Source: Patescibacteria group bacterium (GTDB lineage: Bacteria; Patescibacteriota; Patescibacteriia; UBA2591; PGYQ01). Taken from it: 8,888 nt of DNA. Below, piece by piece: positions 1-5,750 of the stretch. Within the stretch, counting starts at the first letter, position 1. Every line of letters begins with the position of its first letter. Both the position numbers and the translations under genes were made by a program. The notes below the pieces were generated by a model. That model searched no databases. It was not told the DNA's origin and was given only the letters and a program-made list of their open reading frames with translations. Location: contig JAGUXS010000086.1 in the NCBI GenBank assembly GCA_020061725.1, positions 1 through 8,888 on the forward strand, read 5' to 3'.

Positions 1-68
1 ATAAGGGACTTGAACCCTTGACCTCTTCCATGCCATGGAAACGCTCTAGCCAACTGAGCTAATGGCCC
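1..68 (-). tRNA. tRNA-Ala (anticodon GGC), 3' end cut by the window edge
   Basis: Read on the minus strand, a cloverleaf starts at 68 with acceptor GGGCCAT. It is followed by the D arm (GCTC/GAGC with a 9-base loop holding GG), an anticodon stem TTTCC/GGAAG with loop ATGGCAT, and a T arm AAGGG/CCCTT with the normal loop TTCAAGT. The anticodon is GGC, which reads GCC (and GCU by wobble) as alanine. The A32-U38 loop pair is the pattern known for bacterial tRNA-Ala(GGC). Only the first two bases of the 3' acceptor strand are inside the window, so the G3:U70 identity pair and any CCA cannot be checked. It lies 14 bases downstream of a second alanine tRNA on the same strand, so the two are probably cotranscribed. 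Confidence 0.93.
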
Positions 69-82
69 AAAGATATTTTTTA

Positions 83-153
83 TGGACTCACCGGGAATCA
101 AACCCGGGTCTCAGCAATGCGAATGCCGTGTAATACCACTTTACTATGAGCCC
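83..153 (-). tRNA. tRNA-Ala (anticodon CGC), complete
   Basis: A complete 71-base cloverleaf on the minus strand. The acceptor is GGGCTCA/TGAGTCC with a G3:U70 wobble, the main identity element for alanyl-tRNA synthetase. The D stem is GTAA/TTAC with a 7-base loop containing GG. The anticodon stem is CGGCA/TGCTG with loop TTCGCAT, giving anticodon CGC (codon GCG). The T stem is CCGGG/CCCGG. The discriminator is A73, followed by TAA, so CCA is not encoded and must be added after transcription. The T loop reads TTTGATT, so position 56 is U where nearly all elongator tRNAs have C. It is first in a two-tRNA cluster with tRNA-Ala(GGC). A TAAAAT sequence 12 bases upstream (166-171) could be a -10 box, but I see no good -35. 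Confidence 0.93.
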
Positions 154-407
154 TTGATATTTCTAATTTTAGAGTGTAAAAAAATACATTTTATAAATAA
201 AAATTACTTTTAAATTAAAAAAGATCATAAAGAAATCACAAAAATATTCATATTACAAATAGAAGTTTTTGTACTAATATTAAATAAGAAATAACATTTC
301 TATTTAATTTTTAACGCAAAAATTTATATTTAAAACACAAAATAAATTTACTAATACCTTTGAATTACGAAATGTAAAATATTATTAAATTATTTAAAAT
401 AATCTAA

Positions 408-608
408 AATAAAAACATAAGATTTATTAATTTACATTGTTATAAAAACATAAAAACCCAATATTATCTAAATTTATTTATTTTTTTTAGAGAAATTCTA
501 TTTCGTAATTTAAAGAAAGTTAATAATAAAAGAAAATTTCGAACATCATTGGATTTAACTTTAGAAAAGGTTAAACTTCGAGAAGAAAAAATTAATATTA
601 ATTTTTAA
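408..608 (+). pseudogene. Possible fragment of a decayed reading frame (unknown)
   Basis: An open stretch of 66 codons between TAA at 405 and TAA at 606, with no ATG, GTG or TTG in frame to start it. The last 35 codons read like a charged, helical protein tail (ending LEKVKLREEKININF) and are less stop-rich than the surrounding DNA. I do not recognise it. It could equally be a chance open frame in A/T-rich DNA. Its stop codon lies inside the palindrome at 587-606, tail to tail with the minus-strand remnant. Confidence 0.2.
587..606. repeat. Perfect 20-base A/T palindrome
   Basis: The sequence from 587 to 606 equals its own reverse complement (AAAAATTAAT followed by ATTAATTTTT). It contains the stop codons of both converging open stretches (606-608 on plus, 598-600 on minus). 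It could act as a weak two-way terminator or simply be A/T-rich chance; there is no G/C in the stem. Confidence 0.5.
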
Positions 609-833
609 ATAGTTTTCCAATTTTTTCTTTAACTTCTTTATTATAATCAATAAATAAATTTGTGGCAATTTTTTGGTTTGTCCGTTGTTATTATTTTATA
701 ATTAAAATAAACTTGTTATTTTTCCAAGATGATTGATTAAAATATTTTTTATTTTTTAAATTGAATCTTGATTAAGAATGAAAGATAAATTAATACAAAT
801 AGAAATGTGATTTTCTGAAATAAAAATTTCTTG
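598..833 (-). pseudogene. Possible decayed protein gene, broken by stops and a frameshift
   Basis: On the minus strand three protein-like stretches follow one another. The first, from 833, includes SENHISICINLSFILNQDSI and ends at TAA 756-758. The second continues in the same frame (including NILINHLGKITSLF) to TAA 702-704. The third, in another frame (about 687 to 601), ends FIDYNKEVKEKIGKLFKN and stops at TAA 598-600. Amino-acid makeup and codon choice resemble the intact genes nearby, while the surrounding spacer does not. The simplest reading is the 3' part of a gene that has picked up at least one nonsense mutation and one frameshift. The family is not recognisable, and chance open frames cannot be excluded. 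Confidence 0.35.
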
Positions 834-886
834 TTATGAAGGTTAAATAAATTTTTTGTTCAGCTTATCATGTTAAATATTTATCA

Positions 887-3800
887 TCAAGCGCGTAAAA
901 AACCCTTTGATGTAAAAGTAAAATTTTTGTATTTTTTTATTAATGATTGAATATTTTCTTCTGTTATTTCTTCAACTTCATCAACTAATAATTTAATACT
1001 TTCATCTTTATTAGATAGCTTTCCTCGAACCAAAATCATTTTATTTTCTTGCCAAATTTCAAAATTTTTTTTTAAAACCGAAGGGAAAACTAAAATTTCT
1101 AAAACATTAAGTCCGTCTTCTATCGTTAGAAAAAGCATTAATTCTTTTAATTGGCGAGTGAAAACTTTTTGTATTTTAGTGATTAGTCCGGCTGTTTGAA
1201 TATAATTATATTTAGAATTATAATTTTTAAGTTCAGGGTAAGAAGAAATAATTTCTTTAAGTAAAAGTCTAATTTTTTCAAAAGGATGTTTTGAAATATA
1301 AAAACCAAGCAATTCTTTTTCCCAAGCAAAATTTTGATTTTCATCTATTGGCTTTGTTATTTTTAAATTTAATTTTGGCAAGGCATTTGAGGGGAAAAAA
1401 TCAAATAAATTGACTTGATTCGAATTTTCTATTTTATTAATTTTTCGATTATAATTTAAAATTTCTTCTGAATTTTCTAAAAATTGAACTCGTTCTCCAA
1501 ATTGATCAAACACCCCGCATTTAATTAAACTTTCCAAAGATTTTTTATTTAAATCTTTATGATTAATTCGTTGAACAAAATCTTCCATGCTTTTAAATTT
1601 TCCTTTTTCTTTTCGTTTTTCAATAATTACTTCAATAATTTTATCTCCAACATTTTTTATAGCCGATAAACCAAAACGAATAATTTGTTGTTTTCCTTGA
1701 TGTATTGCTGTAAAGTTAGCAAAACTTTCATTAATGTCTGGCGATAGGATTTTAATTTTCATTTCTTTACATTCATTAATTTCAATAGCGATTCGTTCAA
1801 TATTATTTTGATCAGAAGTCAAAAGGCTAGCCATAAATTCACAAGGAAAATAAGCTTTTAAATAAGCAGTCCAATATCCAATCAAAGCGTAACAAGTCGC
1901 ATGGCTTTTATTAAATCCATAATCAGCAAAAGGTTCAATAATAAAAACAAAAACCTCTTCGGCAATTTTTTGAGCAATACCATTTAGAACGCATCCCTGA
2001 ATAAATTTTTCTTTTTGTTCAATTAAAAGGGTATGAATTTTTTTTCCAACCGCTTTTCTTAAAATATCCGCTTTTGCCAAACTAAATCCAGCTAATTCTT
2101 TGGCAATTTCCATAACTTGTTCTTGATAAATACAAATTCCATAAGTCTTTTTTAAAATAGGTTCTAATTTTGGATGAAGATAAGACATTTTTTTTCTTCC
2201 ATGTTTTCCAGCAATATAATCTGGAATCCACTCCATTGGTCCGGGACGATAAAGAGAGACCATAGCGATAATATCTTCAAAATTATTTGGTTTAAGTTGT
2301 TTTAAATATCGTTTCATTCCACTACTTTCAAGTTGAAATATGCCAGTTGTTTTTCCTTTTTTAAAAAGTTCAAAAGTTTTTTTATCGTCAAGAGGAATTT
2401 GATTAAGATTAATTTTAACATTGTGGTTTAATTCAATTAATTTAATCGTTTTTTGTAAAATAGTTAGATTTTTTAAACCTAAAATATCTATTTTTAACAA
2501 TCCTAAATTTTCAACGACATTCATAGAATATTGAGTGACAATTGTTTTATCGTCTTGCGTTGGATGTTGCAACGGAACATAATTATCAAGAGAATTTTTA
2601 GTAATCACAATTCCACAAGCGTGAGTAGAAATATGTCGAGCAACCCCTTCTAATTTTTTGGAAATTTCAAGTAATTTTTTAATTCTGACATCAACGTCAA
2701 ATAAATTTTTCAATTCCGACACATTGTCAATTGAATCTTGAATAGAAGACCCAATAATCATTTTTGCTATTTTATCGCAAAAACTATATTCCATATTTAA
2801 AACTCGACCACAATCGCGAATAGACGCTCGAGCGGCCATTGTTCCAAAAGTAGCTATTTGAGCGACATGATTTTTCCCATATTTTTCTTCAATATATTTT
2901 ATAACTTCATTTCGACGATCGTCGGCAAAATCTAAATCTATATCAGGCATATTAATTCTTTCTGGATTTAAAAATCTTTCAAATAATAAATTATATTTAA
3001 TTGGATCAATTTCTGTAATATTAAGAACGTAAGAAACTAAACTTCCAGGAGCCGAACCACGACCCGGACCGACAACAATTTCATTTTTTTTTGCCCAGTT
3101 AACAAAATCTTGAACAATAAGAAGATAAGTAGCAAATCCAGTATGCTTTACTATTTCTAATTCATATTTTAAACGAGATAAAATCTCTTCTTTATATTCA
3201 GGAAATTTTTGTTTTAATCCTTGATAACAAAGTTTTTCAAGATATTTATTTACATCAATATTTTTTGGCACTTCAAAATGCGGTAAAAGAATTTCTTTTA
3301 AAGGAATTTCCAATGTGCACATCTCAACTATTTTTTGTGTATTTTTAATGGCTTCGGGAATACTTTGAAAAGAATTTATCATTTGTTCTTGAGAACGCAT
3401 TGAATAATCTTCGCCAACAAAAGTCATTCTATTTGTGTCTGTTATTTTTTTTTGTGTTTGAAGACAAATTAAAATATCTTGAGCCTCCGCGTCTTCTTTA
3501 TGAAGATAATGAACATCATTGGTGGCAACTAATGGAATATTTAATTTTTTTGACAATTTTATTATTTCTTGATTGGCGATTATTTGATTTGGCAAGTTTG
3601 GATGATCTTGAATTTCTAAATAAAAACCCTCTTGACCAAATAACTCTTGATATTCTAAACAAAGTTTTTTTGTTTTTTTGTAATCTTCAGCTAAAATAGC
3701 TTGCGGAATAGCGCCCTTTAAACAGCCACTTAAACAAATTAGCCCTTGACTGTGTTTTTTTAATAATTCATGATCAATTCGAGGTTTGTAATAAAATCCT

Positions 3801-4132
3801 TCTATCCACGCCTTTGTTGTGAGTTTAATTAAATTTTTGTAACCTTGTAGATTCTTAGCTAAAAGAACGAGGTGGTATTGTTTATTATCAATATTGGATC
3901 TTTTATTGTACATTTCATCAGTCGCTAAATAAAATTCAACCCCAATAATAGGTTTTATTCCTTGAGCTTTTGCTTTTTGATAAAATTCCACCACACCATA
4001 CATATTTCCATGATCAGTCAAAGCCAAAGAATCCATATTTAATTTTTTCGCGCAATCTAAAAGCTCATCGATTTTAGGCAGACCATCAAGTAAGCTATAA
4101 TGACTATGAATGTGGAGATGAGAGAATTTCAT
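887..4132 (-). CDS. dnaE: DNA polymerase III subunit alpha (replicative polymerase)
   Basis: This is the catalytic subunit of the chromosomal replicase. The protein is 1081 residues from the chosen start, near the usual 1050-1160. A PHP domain (about 1-210) begins HLHIHSHYSLLDG. All nine metal-binding positions known from proofreading PHP domains appear present: H7, H9, D16, H41, E66, H87, C137, D206 and H208. The polymerase core follows: GPGRGSAPGS at about 355, the catalytic pair D399/D401 in PDIDLDF, the third aspartate D549 in KIDILGL, and a helix-hairpin-helix region around 820-880. QVNLF at 906-910 fits the beta-clamp binding motif. An OB-fold-like region runs from about 985 to 1065. 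An ATG at 4153 would add seven residues, but it lies inside a duplicated non-coding repeat, and known DnaE proteins start close to M-x-F-x-HLH, so 4132 is preferred. No Shine-Dalgarno is seen at either start. It ends TGA TGA TAA. Confidence 0.97.
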   Translation of the reverse strand: MKFSHLHIHSHYSLLDGLPKIDELLDCAKKLNMDSLALTDHGNMYGVVEFYQKAKAQGIKPIIGVEFYLATDEMYNKRSNIDNKQYHLVLLAKNLQGYKNLIKLTTKAWIEGFYYKPRIDHELLKKHSQGLICLSGCLKGAIPQAILAEDYKKTKKLCLEYQELFGQEGFYLEIQDHPNLPNQIIANQEIIKLSKKLNIPLVATNDVHYLHKEDAEAQDILICLQTQKKITDTNRMTFVGEDYSMRSQEQMINSFQSIPEAIKNTQKIVEMCTLEIPLKEILLPHFEVPKNIDVNKYLEKLCYQGLKQKFPEYKEEILSRLKYELEIVKHTGFATYLLIVQDFVNWAKKNEIVVGPGRGSAPGSLVSYVLNITEIDPIKYNLLFERFLNPERINMPDIDLDFADDRRNEVIKYIEEKYGKNHVAQIATFGTMAARASIRDCGRVLNMEYSFCDKIAKMIIGSSIQDSIDNVSELKNLFDVDVRIKKLLEISKKLEGVARHISTHACGIVITKNSLDNYVPLQHPTQDDKTIVTQYSMNVVENLGLLKIDILGLKNLTILQKTIKLIELNHNVKINLNQIPLDDKKTFELFKKGKTTGIFQLESSGMKRYLKQLKPNNFEDIIAMVSLYRPGPMEWIPDYIAGKHGRKKMSYLHPKLEPILKKTYGICIYQEQVMEIAKELAGFSLAKADILRKAVGKKIHTLLIEQKEKFIQGCVLNGIAQKIAEEVFVFIIEPFADYGFNKSHATCYALIGYWTAYLKAYFPCEFMASLLTSDQNNIERIAIEINECKEMKIKILSPDINESFANFTAIHQGKQQIIRFGLSAIKNVGDKIIEVIIEKRKEKGKFKSMEDFVQRINHKDLNKKSLESLIKCGVFDQFGERVQFLENSEEILNYNRKINKIENSNQVNLFDFFPSNALPKLNLKITKPIDENQNFAWEKELLGFYISKHPFEKIRLLLKEIISSYPELKNYNSKYNYIQTAGLITKIQKVFTRQLKELMLFLTIEDGLNVLEILVFPSVLKKNFEIWQENKMILVRGKLSNKDESIKLLVDEVEEITEENIQSLIKKYKNFTFTSKGFLRA

Positions 4133-4141
4133 AAAAACATT

Positions 4142-4175
4142 AAAACAAATCATTTTAAAAAAAACAAATCATTTT
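4142..4175. repeat. 15-base direct duplication just upstream of dnaE
   Basis: Plus-strand AAAACAAATCATTTT occurs at 4142-4156 and again at 4161-4175, a period of 19 bases. On the coding strand of dnaE it reads AAAATGATTTGTTTT. The copy nearest the gene contains the upstream in-frame ATG at 4153. The copy further away holds the same ATG without leading into a gene, which argues that this ATG is part of a repeat and not the real start. Confidence 0.8.
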
Positions 4176-4190
4176 TAATGACAAATAATT

Positions 4191-4218
4191 TAAAATGTAA
4201 AATGTAAAAATCAAAATT
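4191..4218 (-). repeat. Heptamer array upstream of dnaE
   Basis: Read on the minus strand toward dnaE, four consecutive 7-base units fit the pattern (C/A)ATTTT(A/G), namely AATTTTG, ATTTTTA and CATTTTA twice. The same words in the same order direction are found before the other two small genes. The array lies about 60 bases before the dnaE start. Confidence 0.6.
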
Positions 4219-4310
4219 AAAAATGACAGTTAAAAACTATAAAATTATTTTTATTTAATTCTATTTTAAATTTTGTGTTATCGCGCCATTATTTTGTTTT
4301 GACGTTTTTT

Positions 4311-4340
4311 ATTTTAATGTTTTATATAAATAAATGTCTT
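4311..4340 (-). promoter_or_regulatory. Weak candidate promoter for dnaE
   Basis: On the minus strand AAGACA (4340-4335) and TAAAAT (4316-4311) are separated by 18 bases, a partial match to a sigma-70-type promoter. In DNA this A/T-rich such matches are common, so this is only a candidate. Confidence 0.2.
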
Positions 4341-4345
4341 TTAAA

Positions 4346-4372
4346 TTAAAAAAAGAGATGTCATTTTATGAC
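4346..4372 (-). terminator. Weak candidate terminator after the 113-residue gene
   Basis: On the minus strand, a 5-bp stem GTCAT/ATGAC with an AAA loop (4372-4360) is followed after a few bases by seven T (4354-4348). A competing pairing ATGTC/GACAT and an outer pair AAATGTC (4332-4338)/GACATTT (4373-4379) overlap it. The position, about 105 bases past the stop of the 113-residue gene and before dnaE, is reasonable. The stem is short and poor in G/C. Confidence 0.3.
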
Positions 4373-4417
4373 GACATTTATTAATCAGCGAAGCCAAAAG
4401 CGAATTCGATTATTTTC

Positions 4418-4479
4418 CATTTTGAGATTTACATTTTTCATTTTTTCTAATTCTGCATTCTGAATTCTGCATTTTGCAT
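4418..4479 (+). repeat. Long heptamer array abutting the 3' end of the 113-residue gene
   Basis: Read on the plus strand this is CATTTTG, AGATTTA and CATTTTT twice, then a 4-base step (TCTA), then ATTCTGC, ATTCTGA, ATTCTGC, ATTTTGC. Every unit but the step is exactly seven bases. The array ends one base before the stop codon of the minus-strand gene at 4480-4482. Here the array points into the 3' end of a gene, unlike the other arrays, which point at starts. Confidence 0.7.
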
Positions 4480-4821
4480 TCATTTCTTTATCACTTTTAT
4501 TTTTTTGTATTCTGTTTCTTCTTTATTATCGTATTTTTCTTCTATTTTTTCTTCTCTTTTTTTTTCTTTAAGATGATCAATAAACGCGGAGAGGCCGTGA
4601 GAGAATAATGTTAAAAAGGCCCCCATAGTGGATACTTTGCTTTTTAAAGCCTCAATTAATTCTCCAAACGCTTCAATTTTTCGGTTGACATTTTTGCTTA
4701 TTTTATAAGCATCTCGAAGCATTACCACTAAATAATACAATCCCCAGCAAAAAAGAATTGTTATCCATAATACGCAAAAAGCAAGAACTAAAAATAATAA
4801 ATCCTGACTTGTTTGAATCAT
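4480..4821 (-). CDS. Small one-pass membrane protein, unknown function
   Basis: 113 residues; family not recognised with certainty. An N-terminal hydrophobic helix (about 8-34, LLFLVLAF to YYLVVML) looks like a single membrane anchor. A short amphipathic, probably coiled helix follows (about 36-65, rich in K, E and I/L), then a small GA/SHGL segment (about 67-83), then a strongly charged K/E-rich tail to the C-terminus. This layout resembles small CPR membrane proteins with a cytoplasmic helical tail; a structural or partner-anchoring role is only a guess. The ATG at 4821 follows directly on (T)TTACATTTT repeats and has no Shine-Dalgarno. Its stop is TGA. It is on the same strand as dnaE, 347 bases upstream, and divergent from the 177-residue gene. 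It is probably a real gene, because the hydrophobic and charged blocks are well separated and the frame is free of stops. Confidence 0.75.
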   Translation of the reverse strand: MIQTSQDLLFLVLAFCVLWITILFCWGLYYLVVMLRDAYKISKNVNRKIEAFGELIEALKSKVSTMGAFLTLFSHGLSAFIDHLKEKKREEKIEEKYDNKEETEYKKIKVIKK

Positions 4822-4843
4822 AAAATGTAAAAATGTAAAAATT
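4821..4843 (-). repeat. Repeat units leading into the start of the 113-residue gene
   Basis: Read on the minus strand, ATTTTTA-type units of seven to eight bases (TTTTTACATTTT words) run directly into the ATG at 4821. They are the same words as in the arrays before dnaE and before the 177-residue gene, in the same orientation relative to the coding strand. Confidence 0.5.
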
Positions 4844-4931
4844 AAAAAATAAAATTTATTCTTTAGATGATTAATTCTATTTTAACTTTTTTTTAAAAAA
4901 AATAAAAGACTACAAATCAGACAAATTTAAA

Positions 4932-4963
4932 CTGGATAAATAATAAAAATATGCTATTATAAT
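4932..4963 (+). promoter_or_regulatory. Extended -10 promoter for the 177-residue/ATPase genes
   Basis: ATATGCTATTATAAT at 4949-4963 contains TGnTATTAT (TG at 4952-4953, TATTAT at 4955-4960), overlapped by a perfect TATAAT at 4958-4963. The -35 is poor (CTGGAT at 4932-4937, 17 bases upstream), which an extended -10 can compensate. Transcription would start near 4967-4970, giving a leader of about 180 bases before the ATG at 5149. It is the best promoter match in the window. Confidence 0.6.
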
Positions 4964-5030
4964 AACAACCTCCCTAAACCTAGAACTTCTAATTAAATTA
5001 TTTTTTTAATTATAAACTTGCCCCCCTAAA

Positions 5031-5057
5031 ATGGTAATTAAAATTACCATGGTAACC
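5031..5057 (+). promoter_or_regulatory. Overlapping, mutually exclusive inverted repeats in the leader
   Basis: ATGGTAATT (5031-5039) and AATTACCAT (5042-5050) form a 9-bp stem with a minimal loop. The right arm also belongs to a second perfect palindrome, TTACCATGGTAA (5044-5055), so pairing one way excludes the other. In effect there are three half-sites, GGTAAT, ATTACC and GGTAACC, in about 25 bases. This could be a repressor operator on DNA or a switching hairpin in the RNA leader. No known riboswitch class is recognised. Confidence 0.5.
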
Positions 5058-5064
5058 GTATTAA

Positions 5065-5079
5065 TTTTACAAAGTAGAA
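5065..5079 (+). repeat. Small hairpin, copy 1 (before the 177-residue gene)
   Basis: TTTTAC-AAA-GTAGAA folds into a 6-bp stem with one U-G pair and a 3-base loop. A second copy after the gene (5699-5715) keeps the loop, the U-G pair and most of the flanks but swaps one T-A pair for C-G. Both copies are followed within about 30-40 bases by 7-base-period sequence. Confidence 0.45.
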
Positions 5080-5106
5080 ATTTTTTTATTTTAAATTTTA
5101 CACTAT

Positions 5107-5148
5107 CATTTTACATTTTGATTTTTACATTTTTCATTTTAATATTTT
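5107..5148 (+). repeat. Six-unit heptamer array directly abutting the start codon
   Basis: Six consecutive 7-base units (CATTTTA, CATTTTG, ATTTTTA, CATTTTT, CATTTTA, ATATTTT) occupy exactly 42 bases and end at the base before the ATG at 5149. No Shine-Dalgarno is present, so whatever directs initiation must work in this array context. The stretch ATTTTGATTTTTACATTTT (19 bases) is shared exactly with the array before dnaE. Confidence 0.75.
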
Positions 5149-5682
5149 ATGCCTCTTTTTAGCAAAAAAAAACAAGAAAATGGAAATAATGCGCAAGGAT
5201 CGGAATTAGAATTAAAACCAAAACAAGAGACTTCCACAGAAATTTTAAAAGAACCAGAGATTGTTGAAAAAGAAGAAAAAAAAGAAGAAGACGTTGAGTC
5301 TCAAAAAATAGAAGAAGCGTTAAAAAAAACGCCCACTATTCAAGTTTCTCAAATTCCTTCAACAATCGCGCCTCCTGAAATAATTGTTAAAAGCGCGACG
5401 CAACAAACCATAGAAAAAATTTTATCAGAAGATTTAGATGATATTTTTTTTAATTTATCTCCAGAAAAACAAAAAGAAATTGAACAAAAAAAACAAAAAA
5501 CTTCTTTAAAAATTGAAAAAATAATTACTCAAATTAAAGTTAAATTAAATAAGGCTTTTGATTTAATCAAAAAATGGTTAAAATTAATCCCCGGGGTTAA
5601 TAAATTTTTTCTTGAACAAGAGACAAAAATTAAAATGGATAAAATTTTAGAACTATCAAAGAAAATAAAAAATAACCAATAA
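5149..5682 (+). CDS. Charged conserved-type protein paired with the TraG-like ATPase, unknown function
   Basis: 177 residues, no signal peptide or membrane helix. The first half (about 1-80) is low-complexity, rich in K, E, Q and P, and probably disordered. From about residue 82 the protein becomes ordered-looking: KSATQQTIEKILSEDLDDIF, then a long K/E-rich helix (about 107-138), then a compact hydrophobic motif WLKLIPGVNKFFLEQE (143-158), and a final basic helix. I have the impression of having seen this C-terminal motif in Patescibacteria next to the same ATPase, but cannot verify it here. It is not a known enzyme; an adaptor or partner for the ATPase is the natural guess from position. The gene is same-strand with the ATPase, 240 bases upstream. 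It starts at the ATG directly after a heptamer array, has no Shine-Dalgarno, and ends TAA. Confidence 0.82.
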   Translation: MPLFSKKKQENGNNAQGSELELKPKQETSTEILKEPEIVEKEEKKEEDVESQKIEEALKKTPTIQVSQIPSTIAPPEIIVKSATQQTIEKILSEDLDDIFFNLSPEKQKEIEQKKQKTSLKIEKIITQIKVKLNKAFDLIKKWLKLIPGVNKFFLEQETKIKMDKILELSKKIKNNQ

Positions 5683-5698
5683 TACGTAGGAAATAACA

Positions 5699-5715
5699 AT
5701 TTCACAAAGTGGAAT
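5699..5715 (+). repeat. Small hairpin, copy 2 (after the 177-residue gene)
   Basis: ATTTCAC-AAA-GTGGAAT folds into a 7-bp stem with one U-G pair and a 3-base loop. Compared with copy 1 at 5065-5079, the third pair from the loop is C-G instead of T-A, a compensating double change that keeps the fold. It begins 17 bases after the stop codon. Confidence 0.45.
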
Positions 5716-5750
5716 AATAAATTATTTTTTTAAACCACAATACTCAAAAC

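Larger units (their letters stand above)
154..886. other. Long gene-free, very A/T-rich spacer
   Basis: About 730 bases without an intact gene between dnaE and the tRNA pair. Base composition is visibly more A/T-rich than in the neighbouring genes, and stop codons are frequent in all frames. What can be picked out is possible remnants of decayed reading frames on both strands (given separately), a 20-base perfect palindrome where those frames meet, and an 11-base perfect inverted repeat, AATTACGAAAT at 363-373 with ATTTCGTAATT at 500-510. I see no convincing G/C-rich terminator after dnaE. In a probably small genome, this much non-coding DNA beside tRNA genes may mark an old insertion or deletion site. 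Confidence 0.7.
4822..5148. other. Divergent intergenic region
   Basis: This spacer separates the minus-strand 113-residue gene from the plus-strand 177-residue gene. In order it holds repeat words at 4822-4843, a perfect 16-base T8A8 palindrome at 4887-4902, a plus-strand extended -10 promoter at 4952-4963, two C-rich patches unusual for this DNA (CCTCCC near 4970, CCCCCC near 5021), a 7-bp A/T stem at 4991-5011, overlapping hairpins at 5031-5057, a small hairpin at 5065-5079, and a heptamer array that reaches the ATG at 5149. No clear promoter is seen for the minus-strand gene. Confidence 0.7.

Noticed and set aside
363..510. 11-base inverted repeat AATTACGAAAT/ATTTCGTAATT as terminal repeats of an insertion sequence.
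   Set aside because: The 126 bases between hold no transposase and no target-site duplication was seen; kept only as an observation.
887..889. dnaE ends TGA TGA TAA and the 113-residue gene ends TGA, which might suggest UGA read as glycine (as in Gracilibacteria/SR1).
   Set aside because: No internal TGA occurs in about 1080 codons of dnaE or 846 of the ATPase, and conserved glycines use GGN. UGA as stop is simpler.
3400..3699. Plus-strand open frame of 99 codons.
   Set aside because: Lies wholly inside dnaE on the opposite strand, with no recognisable domain; shadow of the real gene.
4970..4985. Minus-strand AGGGAGG near 4970 looks like a strong Shine-Dalgarno site.
   Set aside because: The only nearby start on that strand (TTG) reaches a stop after three codons, and the other frames have no start; no gene follows.
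5065..5085. On the minus strand AATTTCTACTTTGTAAAAT resembles a Cas12a-type CRISPR direct repeat (AATTTCTAC stem GTAGA).
   Set aside because: Only a single copy with no spacer periodicity and no cas genes; the second related copy at 5699-5715 reads ATTCCAC/GTGAAAT, and the minus-strand stem has a C-A mismatch. The plus strand is the better-paired one.
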